A stretch of DNA of 64,000 nucleotides from Novosphingobium resinovorum (GCF_001742225.1 NZ_CP017075.1:2170001-2234000), one strand, 5' to 3'; positions 1 to 9,775 are shown, numbered from the stretch's first letter. The notes: generated from the sequence alone by a model not told the origin. Translations and numbers: made by a program.

Positions 1-390
1 CTCGCCGCAGCGGAGTTCGACCATGCCCTTGGCGCATTCCTCCAGCAGCATGGCGACGATCTGCTTCGCCGAACCGTCGCAGAACAGCTGGCCCAGCGTC
101 TTCTCGTGCCAGGCGATGTCGTAGCTTTCGACCAGCGCGAGGAAATCGGCGGCGGTGTAGCGGCTGAGCGCGGACTTGGCGAAGTGCGGGTTGCTCGACA
201 GGTAGCGGTCGGGCGCGGTGTGGATGTTGGTGAAGTTGCACCGCCCGCCGCCGGAAATGACGATCTTGCGACCCGGCTCGGGTGCGTGGTCGATCAGCAG
301 CACCCGGCGGCCGCGCTGCCCGGCGGTGGCGGCGCACAGCAGACCGGCGGCCCCGGCGCCGAGAACGATGGCATCGTAATGCGCGATCAT
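1..390 (-). CDS. HI0933/YhiN-family flavoprotein oxidoreductase, N-terminal part (runs off the left edge)
   Basis: Only the first 130 codons lie in the window. The N-terminus carries an FAD-binding Rossmann motif, GAGAAG, at about residues 11-16, followed by the family signature GRKIVISGGGRCNFTN at about 39-54. Both are characteristic of the HI0933-like (YhiN, BaiN-related) NAD(P)/FAD-dependent oxidoreductases, which are usually near 400 residues. The ATG overlaps the stop of the upstream FAD-dependent dehydrogenase gene by four bases (ATGA), so the two are probably translationally coupled. The physiological substrate of this family is mostly unknown and nothing here reveals it. Confidence 0.85.
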   Translation of the reverse strand, partial: MIAHYDAIVLGAGAAGLLCAATAGQRGRRVLLIDHAPEPGRKIVISGGGRCNFTNIHTAPDRYLSSNPHFAKSALSRYTAADFLALVESYDIAWHEKTLGQLFCDGSAKQIVAMLLEECAKGMVELRCGE

Positions 391-2012
391 TCGGGCGTAC
401 CGACCAGTTCCAGCGCCAGCGCCTCGGCCACGCGGATGCCGTCGACGGCGGCGGAGAGGATGCCGCCCGCATAGCCGGCGCCTTCACCCGCCGGGTAGAG
501 GCCGCGCGTGTTGAGGCTCTGGCAGCCCTTGCCGCGACCGATCCGGACCGGCGAGGAGGAGCGCGTTTCCACCCCGGTCATGACGACGTCGGGATGATCG
601 TAACCGGGCACCTGGCGGCCGAACACCGGCAGCGCCTCGCGGATCGCCTCGACCACATAGTCGGGCAGGCACTCAGCCAGATCGGTCAGGCGAATGCCAG
701 GCTGGTAGCTGGGGTTGACCTCACCCAGTTCGGTCGAGGCGCGGCCCGCCATGAAATCCGCCACTTTCTGGCCCGGCGCGCGATAGTCCGATCCACCCGC
801 CACGTAGGCCAGCTTCTCGAACTTGCGCTGCAGCGCGATCCCGGCGAGCGGATGGCCGGGGAAGTCGCGTTCGGGGCTGATGTCCACCACCAGCCCGGAA
901 TTGGCGTTGAACTCTGCGCGCGAATACTGGCTCATGCCGTTGGTGACGACGCCGCCCTCCTCGCTCGCCGCCGCGACGACGCGGCCGCCCGGGCACATGC
1001 AGAACGAATAGACGGTGCGCCCGTTCTTCGCCTTGTGCGAGATGGCATAGGCCGCCGCGCCGAGGATCGGGTTGCCCGCGCAGGCCCCGTAACGCGCCTT
1101 GTCCACCCAGCTTTGCGGGTGTTCGATGCGCACGCCGATGGAGAATGGCTTGGCCTCGATCGAGACGCCGCGATTGTGCAGCACTTCGAAAGTGTCGCGC
1201 GCGGAGTGGCCCACAGCCATGATGACGTGCTCGGCGGGAAGGTATTCGCCGGTCGAGAGGTGCAGGCCCTTGAGCCGGCGTTCGTCGCCCTGTCCTTCGA
1301 TCTCGAAATCCTCGACGCGGGTGCTGAAGCGGTATTCGCCGCCGAGCTGCTCGATCGTCTCGCGCATGGACATGACCATGGTGACGAGGCGGAACGTGCC
1401 GATGTGCGGGTGCGCTTCGGTGAGGATGTCCTCGGGCGCGCCGGCCTTGACGAATTCGGTCAGGACCTTGCGGCCGAGATGGCGCGGGTCCTTGATGCGG
1501 CTGTAGAGCTTGCCGTCGGAGAACGTGCCCGCCCCGCCCTCGCCGAACTGCACGTTGCTTTCCGGGTTCAGTTCCGAGCGGCGCCACAGGCCCCAGGTGT
1601 CCTTGGTGCGTTCGCGCACCGCTTTGCCGCGCTCGATGATGATGGGCTTTAGGCCCATCTGCGCGAGGATCAGCGCGGCGAGAAGGCCGCACGGGCCTGC
1701 GCCGATGACGACCGGGCGCGGTCCTTCCCAGCCCTCGGGCGCGCGGACGGGGAACTTGTAGGCAATGTCCGGGGTGAGCCGCACATGCTGGTCGTCGGCG
1801 AAGCGGGCGAGCACGTCGGCTTCATCCTTCACCGTGACGTCGAGCGCATAGACCAGCTTGATCGCATTCTTGCGCCGCGCGTCGTTGCCCCGGCGAAACA
1901 CTGTGACGCGCTCGAGGTCGGCAGACGTGATGGCGAGGCGCTGGACGACCGCCGCGTCGAGGTCGGCGGGCGTATGGTCGAGCGGCAGGGCAATGTCGGT
2001 GAGGCGAAGCAT
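387..2012 (-). CDS. NAD(P)/FAD-dependent oxidoreductase (COG2509-type FAD-dependent dehydrogenase)
   Basis: This 541-residue protein has an N-terminal region of about 95 residues ahead of a dinucleotide-binding fold with VVIGAGPCG at about 101-109. It ends in a GEGAGYAGGI segment near residue 515 that closes the FAD site. That layout matches the uncharacterised COG2509 FAD-dependent dehydrogenases, and the length is typical. Its stop overlaps the start of the HI0933-family gene downstream, so two flavoproteins are made from one mRNA. No transmembrane or secretion signal is visible, so it should be cytoplasmic. The electron acceptor and substrate are not inferable from sequence. Confidence 0.85.
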   Translation of the reverse strand: MLRLTDIALPLDHTPADLDAAVVQRLAITSADLERVTVFRRGNDARRKNAIKLVYALDVTVKDEADVLARFADDQHVRLTPDIAYKFPVRAPEGWEGPRPVVIGAGPCGLLAALILAQMGLKPIIIERGKAVRERTKDTWGLWRRSELNPESNVQFGEGGAGTFSDGKLYSRIKDPRHLGRKVLTEFVKAGAPEDILTEAHPHIGTFRLVTMVMSMRETIEQLGGEYRFSTRVEDFEIEGQGDERRLKGLHLSTGEYLPAEHVIMAVGHSARDTFEVLHNRGVSIEAKPFSIGVRIEHPQSWVDKARYGACAGNPILGAAAYAISHKAKNGRTVYSFCMCPGGRVVAAASEEGGVVTNGMSQYSRAEFNANSGLVVDISPERDFPGHPLAGIALQRKFEKLAYVAGGSDYRAPGQKVADFMAGRASTELGEVNPSYQPGIRLTDLAECLPDYVVEAIREALPVFGRQVPGYDHPDVVMTGVETRSSSPVRIGRGKGCQSLNTRGLYPAGEGAGYAGGILSAAVDGIRVAEALALELVGTPE

Positions 2013-2066
2013 CCGCGCGCCTTTATACGCTGGCGCGCCCGAACGCCATGGCTGCGTATGCGGCGC

Positions 2067-3023
2067 TCAGATCGGCGCCGGGGCCGTGAGGGCGATCTCC
2101 GTGAAATAGCGGGCCATGGCCTGCAGCGCCTTTTCGCTGAGGTCGATGAAGGCGCGGCGCTTGTCGGCGCCGTCGCTGAGGCGCACGAAAAGGCCCGCAT
2201 CGACCATCTGGCCGATCCAGCGCAGCGCCGTGGTCGGCGGCACTCCGGAAGCGATGCAGAGCGAGGTCACCGAGACCCGCTTGCCTTCGAGGCGCGAGGC
2301 GGTGAGGTCCAGCAGCATATCCCAGGCGGGATCGGCGAAGAGATCGTTGTCGAGGAACCGCGCGCGCAATTGGCGCTGGCGGATGATCCGCCGGACCAGT
2401 CTCGCATCGGGAAGCTGACCCGGCGAGAAACCGGCGGCGGGGACGGCGGGGAGCGGCGCGGGGATACCGCCCGCATCAAGGCGATCGATACGGCCCGCGA
2501 TCTGGCCCACCTGCTCGGTCAGGCGCAGCAGCATCAGGCGGTCGTCGTCGGAAAGTTCGCGAACACGTCCGGAGGGCATCGTCGCCAGCACGCGGCCCAG
2601 CGCCAGTACCCGCTCCGCGCGGTCGGGATCGACAAGCAAGACGGGCGAGGACTGGTCCATGCAGGCGAAGACATCGTCCAGAGCCTCCACCCCGGTCGAG
2701 ACGATCAGCCGCGTCGCGCCGCCTGCCGCGCGCAAGTCCAGCCGAGCGAGCGCCGCCAGCACCCCCGCATCGACCTGCGGGCAATCGACCAGCACAACGT
2801 CGGCAAGGCGGGCCTGCGCCAGCCCTTCCCCCATGGTAACGAGGTCGGCAAGGGGTGCGGCAGCGACGATGCGCATGCCGGCCGCGTCGGCATCCTCGCG
2901 CAAGGTTGCGCGCAAGTGAGCGCGGTTGGCGTAGATCGACAGCGCCACGCCCGGGCCGCCGGACGCCGATTTCTCCGGCCCGCCATAGGCAAAGTCGGGC
3001 TGGAGATAGTCCGCCGCGCGCAT
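2067..3023 (-). CDS. Winged-helix (MarR-like) transcriptional regulator with a receiver-like N-terminal domain
   Basis: The chosen ATG gives 318 residues and is preceded by a GAAGGA Shine-Dalgarno at good spacing. An in-frame start 14 codons upstream lacks one. The C-terminal 130 residues read as a winged helix-turn-helix: the SVTSLCIASGVPPTTALRWI segment resembles a recognition helix pair and is followed by a wing containing KRRAFIDLSEKA. The first 150 residues alternate hydrophobic strands and helices, for example ADVVLVDCP, like a response-regulator receiver, but I cannot place a clear phosphoacceptor aspartate. It follows hemH by 60 bases in the same direction. Targets are unknown. Confidence 0.7.
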   Translation of the reverse strand: MRAADYLQPDFAYGGPEKSASGGPGVALSIYANRAHLRATLREDADAAGMRIVAAAPLADLVTMGEGLAQARLADVVLVDCPQVDAGVLAALARLDLRAAGGATRLIVSTGVEALDDVFACMDQSSPVLLVDPDRAERVLALGRVLATMPSGRVRELSDDDRLMLLRLTEQVGQIAGRIDRLDAGGIPAPLPAVPAAGFSPGQLPDARLVRRIIRQRQLRARFLDNDLFADPAWDMLLDLTASRLEGKRVSVTSLCIASGVPPTTALRWIGQMVDAGLFVRLSDGADKRRAFIDLSEKALQAMARYFTEIALTAPAPI

Positions 3024-3083
3024 GATCCAAATCCTTCGCTCTGAACGGGAACAGAATTGGAACAAACGCGCCGCTACCGACAG

Positions 3084-4115
3084 TTAAATTGCTGCAACCC
3101 AGCCCGACAACTCGCGCCGCGCGAGGGCTTCGAGCATCGCCATGCCCGGTTCGCGGGCGTTGAGGCAGGGGAGGACGGCAAGGCGCTCGCCGCCCGCTTC
3201 CTCGAAGACCTCTCGGCCGCGGATCGCCAGTTCCTCCAGCGTTTCCACGCAGTCGGCCGAGAAGCCGGGGGCCAGGATGGCGAGGCGCCGGGTGCCGGCC
3301 TTTGCCTCGGCCGCAAGCACGGTCTCGGTCGCGGGTTCGAGCCATTTGGCGCGGCCGAAGCGGGACTGGAAGCTGGTCTCGACGCGCAGGTCCGGCAGGC
3401 GCAGGGCCAGCCGCTCGGTCAGCAGGCGCGAAGTCTTGCGGCAGTGGCAATGGTAGGGATCGCCGAGGTGCAGCGTGCGCTCGGGCATGCCGTGGTAGGA
3501 TAGCAGCAGCACTTCGGGCGTGAAATCGAGCGCGGAAACATGCGCGACGACGTCTTCCTCCAGCGCGGCGATATAGGCCGGATCGTCGTGGTAGGGCGGC
3601 AGCGTGCGCAGCGCGGGCTGCCAGCGCATGGCGCGCAGGGCGTCGCCCAGCTTGTCCATCACCGAGGCCGTCGTCGCGCCCGAATACTGCGGGTAGAGCG
3701 AGGCAACGAGGATACGATCGATCCCTGCATCCTTCATCGCCTGCAGGCGCGAGGGGAGCGAGGGATTGCCGTAGCGCATTGCCCAATCCACGGTGACCGT
3801 ATCGCCCAGCCGCTCCTGAAGCGCGCGGGCCTGCGCGGCGGTAATGGCGGCGAGCGGCGAACCCTCGGGCGTCCAGACCTGGCTGTAGGCATGGGCGGAC
3901 TTCGCCGGACGGGTGCGCAGGATGATGCCGTGGAGGATCGGCTTCCACGCGATCGCCGGGATCTCCACCACGCGCGGGTCGGAGAGGAATTCGGCAAGGT
4001 AGCGGCGCACCGCATCGGGCGTCGGCGCATCGGGCGTGCCGAGGTTGACGAGAAGGACGCCGACGCCTCCGGTCGCGACGGACGGGTGTTCTGGCGGAAG
4101 CTCAGGCGGTTTCAT
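3084..4115 (-). CDS. hemH: Ferrochelatase
   Basis: Inserts Fe(II) into protoporphyrin IX, the last step of protoheme synthesis. The 343-residue protein carries the expected family motifs: VNLGTPDAP near 23, YSQVWTPEGSPL near 78, MRYGNPS near 113, the catalytic histidine in SYHGMPERT (His208), CHCRKTS near 223, and PGFSADCVETLEE with the conserved glutamate near 291. It ends soon after the core and lacks the C-terminal Fe-S extension of animal enzymes. The ATG overlaps the stop of the upstream IorB-like gene (ATGA). A much longer in-frame extension into that gene was rejected because it is simply antisense-like coding noise. Confidence 0.96.
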   Translation of the reverse strand: MKPPELPPEHPSVATGGVGVLLVNLGTPDAPTPDAVRRYLAEFLSDPRVVEIPAIAWKPILHGIILRTRPAKSAHAYSQVWTPEGSPLAAITAAQARALQERLGDTVTVDWAMRYGNPSLPSRLQAMKDAGIDRILVASLYPQYSGATTASVMDKLGDALRAMRWQPALRTLPPYHDDPAYIAALEEDVVAHVSALDFTPEVLLLSYHGMPERTLHLGDPYHCHCRKTSRLLTERLALRLPDLRVETSFQSRFGRAKWLEPATETVLAAEAKAGTRRLAILAPGFSADCVETLEELAIRGREVFEEAGGERLAVLPCLNAREPGMAMLEALARRELSGWVAAI

Positions 4116-6382
4116 ACGTCCTCGGCAAAGAAGGGGAGGCGGCGCAGGCGCAGGCCCGTCGCCGAGAAAAGTGCGTTGGCGACGGCCGGGGCGACGGCGG
4201 CGACGCCCAGCTCGCCCGGATCGGCGGGGTCTTCCTTGCTCTCGATGAAGTCCACCTCGATCGCGGGGCAGTCGGCCAGCGTCGGCAGGCCCATTGCGGC
4301 GAGGCTCTCGCTGTCCGGTCGCCCGCCTGCATAACGCACCGCGCAGCCGAGCGCGAGGCCGAGGCCGAAGACCAGCCCGCCCTCGATCTGCTGGCGGGCG
4401 ATGTCGAGATTGACGATGCGGCCCACGTCGGCGACGGCGCTCAGGCGGTCGACGCGCACGCCCTCGGCCTCGCGCCGGGCGCTGGCGATGACGGCGATGC
4501 GGCCGTTTCCTATCACGTGGCAGGCAAGCCCCTGCCCGCTGGCATCCGAGCCACCGCCCCATTGCGCCAGCGCCGCGACGCGCTGGAGGCAGGCGGCGAG
4601 GCGCGGGTCGTGGCCCAGCATTGCCATGCGATAGGACAAGGGCTCGCGCCCGGCCTTGTGGGCCAGTTCATCGACGAAGCTCTCGTTGAAGAAGGCGGTC
4701 CAGCCGTGGGCATTGCCCCGCATCCGGGCGGTGGGCAGGTCGACGCGCACGGGAACGTGGTCGATCGCGAAGTTGGGAATGGCGTAAGGCGGCACTGCAC
4801 CTTCGAGCGCCATCGGATCGGCATCGAGCGCGACCGACTCCAGCGCTTCGTAAGGCGCGGCGCCGCCCAGCAGGCGGCGGCCGAACTCGCGCGCGGTCGC
4901 GGGTACGGTGATGCGCGCGCGCCAGCCGGCGATCTGGCCATCGGTATCGGGACGCGCGGCCATGACCGCCGAGACCGGCGCACGGGGCAGTCCGGCGCGG
5001 AATTCCTCACGGCGGGACCAGGTGAGCTGGACGGGCTTGCCCACCTCCCTGGCGATCAGCGCGGCCTCCACGGCATGGCCGAATTCAAGGCGGCGGTCGA
5101 AGCTGCCGCCGATCGCGACGGGGTAGAGCACGACGTCGCGCACCGCCATGCCGAGTGCCGCCGCGACAGCCTCGCGCGTGGCTTGCGGGGCCTGCGTGCC
5201 GACCCAGAGTTCCAGCTTGCCGTCGTGGAGCCACGCAGTCGCAGCGGCGGTTTCGATGGTGACGTGGATTGCGGGAGAGACTTCGTAGCCGAGCTGGATC
5301 GGCAGGCGGTCCTTCACCAGCGCCATGTCGCCCGCCGAATGGATGCGGTGCGCGTCGGCATTGTGCAGCGCCTCGTCCATCGCGGTGTCCACGGCGTCGG
5401 ATTCAGCCCCGGCAGCGACGCGGAAACCCGGTTCCATGCGGGTCAGCGCCTGCTCGGCGGCCCAGCCGTCGGTGGCGACGGCGGCGACCCATGCGGCGTC
5501 TCCTTCCGGGCTGCGGACGGTGCGCAGGAAGCCGAGCATGTCCTTCGCCGCGCTCTCGTCGAGGTCGGAGAGGAAGGTCTTCCTGCCGATCGGCCCGTGA
5601 CGGATCGCGGCGAAGACCATGTCGGGCAGGCGCACGTCGCCTGCGAAAGTCCACGAGCCATCGACCTTGGAGGGCAGGTCGAGACGCGGATAGCTGAGGC
5701 GCCCGCCGGGCGGGAATTCGCCGGGACGCTCGGCCATGGCTTCGGGGCGCAGCGGCGGGGTCGAGGGCGGGGAAAAGCGGGCAGCCTCGGAGGCCAGCGG
5801 GCCGAAAGGCAGCTTCTTGTTTTCGTGCGTGACGAAGCCGTTCGCGACCTCGCACTCCTCCCAGGCGACGCTCCAGCGGGCGGCGGCGGCCTGCGCCAGC
5901 ATCGCGCGGGCAGAGGCGGCGGCGGCGCGGGCTCCGGCTTCGTAGGCGGCGATTTCCGTGCCGTCAGCGGTGACGTCGAAGACGTGGCTCTCGGCCCAGC
6001 GGCGGGTCAGGAGGTCGTCCGGTTCATCCGCCAGCGAGGGCAGCAGCGGCATCCAGAGCGGAGCCCACTTCGCCGCCAGCGCGAGGTTGGCGTAAAGGGC
6101 ACTGACGGGGGCTGGCTCGGCGGCGACCTGCCGCCAGTCCGCGCCGAGTTCATGCGCGACGATCTGCGGAATGAGCGTGGTGACGCCCTGCCCCATCTCC
6201 ACTTGCGGGACCGAAACGGTGACGACACCGTCCGTACCGATCCTGATCCACGCATCGAAAGCGAATTCACCCTCGCGCGGCTGCAGCGGCAGCGGATAGC
6301 TGCGTGGGCGCAGCATGTAGCCGAGCGCGAGCCCGCCGCCTGCCAGCGCTCCGATGAGCACGTTACGGCGGCTCACCGCCAT
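4112..6382 (-). CDS. IorB-like molybdopterin-binding hydroxylase large subunit (xanthine dehydrogenase family)
   Basis: A 756-residue large subunit of the xanthine oxidase family, closest in layout to isoquinoline 1-oxidoreductase beta (IorB). It begins with a Tat-like SRRNVLIGALAGGG leader, so it is probably exported folded or membrane-tethered. It then has EMGQGV near 62, a GGSFDRR molybdopterin segment in the middle, and near the end PGELGVAAVAPAVANA, in which Glu724 occupies the position of the catalytic glutamate. Such enzymes need a small [2Fe-2S] subunit, which is not adjacent; the only candidate in the window is at 44729-45268. It lies between mrp (one-base overlap) and hemH (four-base overlap). 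Substrate unknown. Confidence 0.87.
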   Translation of the reverse strand: MAVSRRNVLIGALAGGGLALGYMLRPRSYPLPLQPREGEFAFDAWIRIGTDGVVTVSVPQVEMGQGVTTLIPQIVAHELGADWRQVAAEPAPVSALYANLALAAKWAPLWMPLLPSLADEPDDLLTRRWAESHVFDVTADGTEIAAYEAGARAAAASARAMLAQAAAARWSVAWEECEVANGFVTHENKKLPFGPLASEAARFSPPSTPPLRPEAMAERPGEFPPGGRLSYPRLDLPSKVDGSWTFAGDVRLPDMVFAAIRHGPIGRKTFLSDLDESAAKDMLGFLRTVRSPEGDAAWVAAVATDGWAAEQALTRMEPGFRVAAGAESDAVDTAMDEALHNADAHRIHSAGDMALVKDRLPIQLGYEVSPAIHVTIETAAATAWLHDGKLELWVGTQAPQATREAVAAALGMAVRDVVLYPVAIGGSFDRRLEFGHAVEAALIAREVGKPVQLTWSRREEFRAGLPRAPVSAVMAARPDTDGQIAGWRARITVPATAREFGRRLLGGAAPYEALESVALDADPMALEGAVPPYAIPNFAIDHVPVRVDLPTARMRGNAHGWTAFFNESFVDELAHKAGREPLSYRMAMLGHDPRLAACLQRVAALAQWGGGSDASGQGLACHVIGNGRIAVIASARREAEGVRVDRLSAVADVGRIVNLDIARQQIEGGLVFGLGLALGCAVRYAGGRPDSESLAAMGLPTLADCPAIEVDFIESKEDPADPGELGVAAVAPAVANALFSATGLRLRRLPFFAEDV

Positions 6383-7386
6383 CAGGGGTTGGCGTCCAGC
6401 CAGGCCGCGACTTGCGCGGCGAGCCCGGTGAAGGCTTCGGCTTGCGGGCCGGTCCCGGCCGCGGTGGGCGTGCCCGCATCAGCCTCGCGCCGGATTGCGA
6501 TGTCGAGGGGGATGCGGCCGAGGAAGGGCACGTCCATCTCCTTCGCGGAGGCTTCCGCGCCGCCGCAGCCGAAGGGATCGCTGACTTCGCCGCAGTGGGG
6601 GCAGGCATAGCCCGCCATGTTCTCGACCACGCCGACGACGGGGACGCCGCCTTTCTCGAACAGTTCGACCGCGCGGGTCGCGTCGATCAGCGCGAGGTCC
6701 TGCGGGGTGGAGACGATCACCGCGCCCGCAGGCTTGCAGCGCTGGAGCATGGTGAGTTGCACGTCGCCGGTGCCGGGCGGCAGATCGACGATGAGCACTT
6801 CGGCGCCTTCCCAGTGCCCCTCGACCAGCTGGAGCAGCGCGCCGGAAATCTTCGGCCCGCGCCAGGCGATCGCCTGCCCGGCATTGGAGAGGTGCGCCAT
6901 CGACAGCGCCGGGACGCCCCAGCGGCTCTCGACGGGGACCAGCCTGCCTTCGTGCGCCGTGGCGCGCTGGCCCTCGGTGCCGAGCAGACGCGCCTGCGAG
7001 GGGCCGTAGATGTCCGCATCGACGAGGCCAACACGCCGTCCCATCCGGGCCAGCGCCACCGCGAGATTGGCCGAAAGCGTGGATTTGCCGACGCCGCCCT
7101 TGCCCGATCCAACCGCGATGATGCGTGGTCCCTTGGGTGGTGCGGGCTCAGTTTTATCCGCCATCATCGCCACGCGCACTTCGGCGACTTTGCCGCCAAG
7201 CGCATCGCGCACATGCGCTTCCAGTCCTGCCCGCGCCGCCGCATCGAGGCCGGTCGCATCGAGAACCAGCGTCGCGCGGCCGTCCGCCGCGCGCAGCGAC
7301 TGGACACGCGCTGCGGCATCGGGCCGAAGCAGCGCCTTGAGATCGTCGCTTTCGGTGCCTGCCCCAAGACCTTCGGCGCTGCTCAC
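6382..7386 (-). CDS. mrp: Mrp/ApbC-type iron-sulfur cluster carrier ATPase
   Basis: P-loop ATPase of the Mrp/NBP35 group that transfers Fe-S clusters to apoproteins in the cytoplasm. The deviant Walker A, GSGKGGVGKST, is at residues 93-103. A CPHC cysteine pair, typical of cluster-binding Mrp proteins, sits near residue 260 in YACPHCGE. The 334-residue length is usual. The N-terminal 80 residues are a shortened version of the MIP18-like (DUF59) domain. Its stop overlaps the start of the downstream IorB-like gene by one base, and an Fe-S carrier upstream of a gene for an Fe-S/Mo hydroxylase subunit makes functional sense. Divergent from hflK. Confidence 0.93.
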   Translation of the reverse strand: MSSAEGLGAGTESDDLKALLRPDAAARVQSLRAADGRATLVLDATGLDAAARAGLEAHVRDALGGKVAEVRVAMMADKTEPAPPKGPRIIAVGSGKGGVGKSTLSANLAVALARMGRRVGLVDADIYGPSQARLLGTEGQRATAHEGRLVPVESRWGVPALSMAHLSNAGQAIAWRGPKISGALLQLVEGHWEGAEVLIVDLPPGTGDVQLTMLQRCKPAGAVIVSTPQDLALIDATRAVELFEKGGVPVVGVVENMAGYACPHCGEVSDPFGCGGAEASAKEMDVPFLGRIPLDIAIRREADAGTPTAAGTGPQAEAFTGLAAQVAAWLDANP

Positions 7387-7601
7387 TCGTCGTCTCCAGT
7401 AGATTGCCGGTTCGTTTCCGGCGTGTCCGTCATGGCCGAGGGATACCCCGGCGCTCGCCGCTCAGGTGGCGTACGCGGGGAAAAAGGGCAAGAGAGGCAC
7501 TGTTATTTGCCCGAGGGGTTCTTATAGATAGCCTCATGACAGCTATCGGTGGTGCAGACACGCCTGGCGGCGTGCCGGGGGACGGAACGGGAATTTCCCA
7601 G

Positions 7602-8762
7602 ATGACGGGACGCAACAGCCCGTGGGGCGGCGGCGGCAATGACGGCGGCGGTAGCGGAGACGGCGACGGGTCCGACGGCGCAGACGCATCCGGCAGCCAG
7701 CCCGACGAGCCGCAGTCCGAAACCCCCGAGCGCAAAGGCCCCCGCAATCCCTGGCTCCCCAGCGGAGAGGGCGCCCCGCCCCGCCGCTCGGCCAGCATCG
7801 AAGATATCTTTCGGCGCGGCGACCAGCGGCGCCCCGGTGGCGGAGGCGGCGGCCCGCGCGGCCCCGGCGGCTTCCCCAACCTGCCGCGCCGTCCGGACGG
7901 CAAGTCGTGGCTGCCGCTCGGCATCGGCGCCGCCGTGCTGGTGGTGCTCGGTTTCTCCAGCGTCCACATGCTCGGCCCCAAGGAACAGGGCGTGGTCACC
8001 ACGCTCGGCCAGTATTCGCGCACCGTCGATTCGGGCGTGAGCCTGACCCTCCCCTGGCCGATCGAGCAGGTGAAGGTCGTCGACGTCAGCTCGTTCCAGG
8101 TCGTGGCCGTGCCCGACAACGAGAACGAGAAGCTGATGCTCACCAGCGACAAGAGCCTGGTCGATCTCAGCTACCTCGTGCGCTGGAACATCAAGGGCCT
8201 GAAGGACTACACCTTCCGCCTCGCCGACCCAGACGGCACCGTACAGGAAGTGGCCGAGGCCGCGATGCGCGCCTCGATCGCGCAAGTCTCGCTGGGCCAG
8301 GCTCTGTCCGGTGCAGGCCGTGCGCAAGTCGAGCAGGACGTGGGCGAGCGCATGCAGCGCATCCTCGACTTCTACCGCTCGGGCATCGCCATCCAGGGCG
8401 TCGAGATCAAGAAGGCCGATCCGCCGGCCAAGACCAAGGGCGCGTTCGACAACGTCAACGTCGCCCAGCAGGAAGCCGAACGCGACCGCTCCGAAGCCCG
8501 CGCCTGGGCGCAGCAGGTGATCGCCCGCGCCCAGGGCGATGCCAGCTCGTTCGACAAGGTCTACGAGGAATACAGGCTCGCCCCCGAAGTGACCAAGCGC
8601 CGCATGTACTACGAAACGATGGAACGCGTCCTGCGCGACAATGACACGGTGGTCGGCGAAAAGGGCGTGAACACCGTCCTGCCGCTGCCCGAGATGCAGC
8701 GCCGTGCCGCACCCGCTCCCGACACCTCGGTCAGCGTACCGACCAGCACGGGAGGTCAGTGA
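7602..8762 (+). CDS. hflK: HflK, FtsH-protease modulator subunit
   Basis: SPFH/prohibitin-family membrane protein that with HflC forms the cage around FtsH and tunes membrane proteolysis. It has a glycine- and proline-rich cytoplasmic N-terminus of about 100 residues (GRNSPWGGGG, then RRPGGGGGG), one membrane segment around LPLGIGAAVLVVLGF, and then the SPFH domain starting GPKEQGVVTTLG. The start is uncertain: ATG at 7602 precedes the conserved GRNSPWGG segment, and an in-frame ATG at 7536 would add 22 residues. Neither has a strong Shine-Dalgarno. The stop overlaps the hflC start (TGATG). Confidence 0.93.
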   Translation: MTGRNSPWGGGGNDGGGSGDGDGSDGADASGSQPDEPQSETPERKGPRNPWLPSGEGAPPRRSASIEDIFRRGDQRRPGGGGGGPRGPGGFPNLPRRPDGKSWLPLGIGAAVLVVLGFSSVHMLGPKEQGVVTTLGQYSRTVDSGVSLTLPWPIEQVKVVDVSSFQVVAVPDNENEKLMLTSDKSLVDLSYLVRWNIKGLKDYTFRLADPDGTVQEVAEAAMRASIAQVSLGQALSGAGRAQVEQDVGERMQRILDFYRSGIAIQGVEIKKADPPAKTKGAFDNVNVAQQEAERDRSEARAWAQQVIARAQGDASSFDKVYEEYRLAPEVTKRRMYYETMERVLRDNDTVVGEKGVNTVLPLPEMQRRAAPAPDTSVSVPTSTGGQ

Positions 8763-9613
8763 TGAACCTGTGGCATGACTACAAGGCCGCGTGGATCGCG
8801 GCGGGCGTCGTCGTCGTCGGATTGATGATGAGCACCATCGTCGTTCCCGAGGACGAGCAGGCGGTCGTCGTCCAGACCGGCCGCCCGGTGCGGGTCTACA
8901 ACCCCTATATCGCCAACGCGGCCTACGGGCAGACCGGCGCGGGCGTGCACTGGCGCATCCCGCTGGTCGAGCAGGTGATCCGCATCGACAAGCGCCTGCT
9001 TTCGGTCGACATGCAGCAACAGCAGGTGCTCTCCACCGACCAGCAGCGGCTGAACGTGGACGCCTATGCCCGCTACCGCATCGTCGATCCGATCAAGATG
9101 GTCCGCTCCGCCGGCACCAGCGAGCGGGTGACGCAGCAGCTCGAACCGATCCTCTCCTCGGTCGTGCGCCAGGAACTGGGCAAGCGGACCTTCCAGTCGC
9201 TGCTCACCGCCGAACGCGGCGCGGCGATGGAGAACATCCGCAAGCTGCTCGACCGTGAGGCCGCCGAATACGGCGCGCAGGTCGTCGACGTGCGGATCAA
9301 GCGCGCCGACCTGCCCGAGGGCGCGCTCGCCGCCGCCTTCGTGCGCATGGAAGCGGGCCGCCAGGAAGAGGCTAAGACGATCGCCGCGCAGGGCCAGCGC
9401 GACGCGCAGATCATCCGCGCCGAAGCCGAGGCCCAGGCCGCGAAAATCTACGCCGACAGCTTCGGCAAGGACGCGCAGTTCTACGACTTCTACCGCGCGA
9501 TGCAGAGCTACGCGGTGTCGTTCGGCAAGGGCGCGCCCGGCAGCCCGAACGGCGCCAAGACCATCCTGCTCTCGCCGGACAATGCCTATCTGAATCATTT
9601 CAGGGAGCCGTGA
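8762..9613 (+). CDS. hflC: HflC, FtsH-protease modulator subunit
   Basis: Partner of HflK in the HflKC complex of the inner membrane. The 283 residues start with a single membrane helix (AAWIAAGVVVVGLMMST), followed by the SPFH domain with VVPEDEQAVVVQTG and, later, the helical coiled-coil region rich in Ala, Glu and Arg (QGQRDAQIIRAEAEAQAAKI). ATG at 8762 is chosen because GGAGG lies six bases upstream; the overlapping GTG at 8759 would add only one residue. It is coupled to hflK by a one-base overlap. degP follows 160 bases downstream. Confidence 0.95.
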   Translation: MNLWHDYKAAWIAAGVVVVGLMMSTIVVPEDEQAVVVQTGRPVRVYNPYIANAAYGQTGAGVHWRIPLVEQVIRIDKRLLSVDMQQQQVLSTDQQRLNVDAYARYRIVDPIKMVRSAGTSERVTQQLEPILSSVVRQELGKRTFQSLLTAERGAAMENIRKLLDREAAEYGAQVVDVRIKRADLPEGALAAAFVRMEAGRQEEAKTIAAQGQRDAQIIRAEAEAQAAKIYADSFGKDAQFYDFYRAMQSYAVSFGKGAPGSPNGAKTILLSPDNAYLNHFREP

Positions 9614-9775
9614 GCGGTTTCGGCCGTTGCCCATCGGGAGTTGGCGGCCGGAACTTCGTAAAAGTGGCGGATTTCCGCATCATTCAAATCCGGTTAAGCT
9701 CGCGGGGCGTGAAACCGCTTCGGGGTTACCAGTCGGATCTTGGCGCAAGCCGCCGAAACGGAGGAATCAAAGGAC

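Noticed and set aside
4517..6610. 697-codon plus-strand ORF
   Set aside because: It is the antisense of the IorB-like and mrp genes; GC-rich codon bias produces long antisense frames, and its translation is Arg/Ala/Gly-rich without family motifs.
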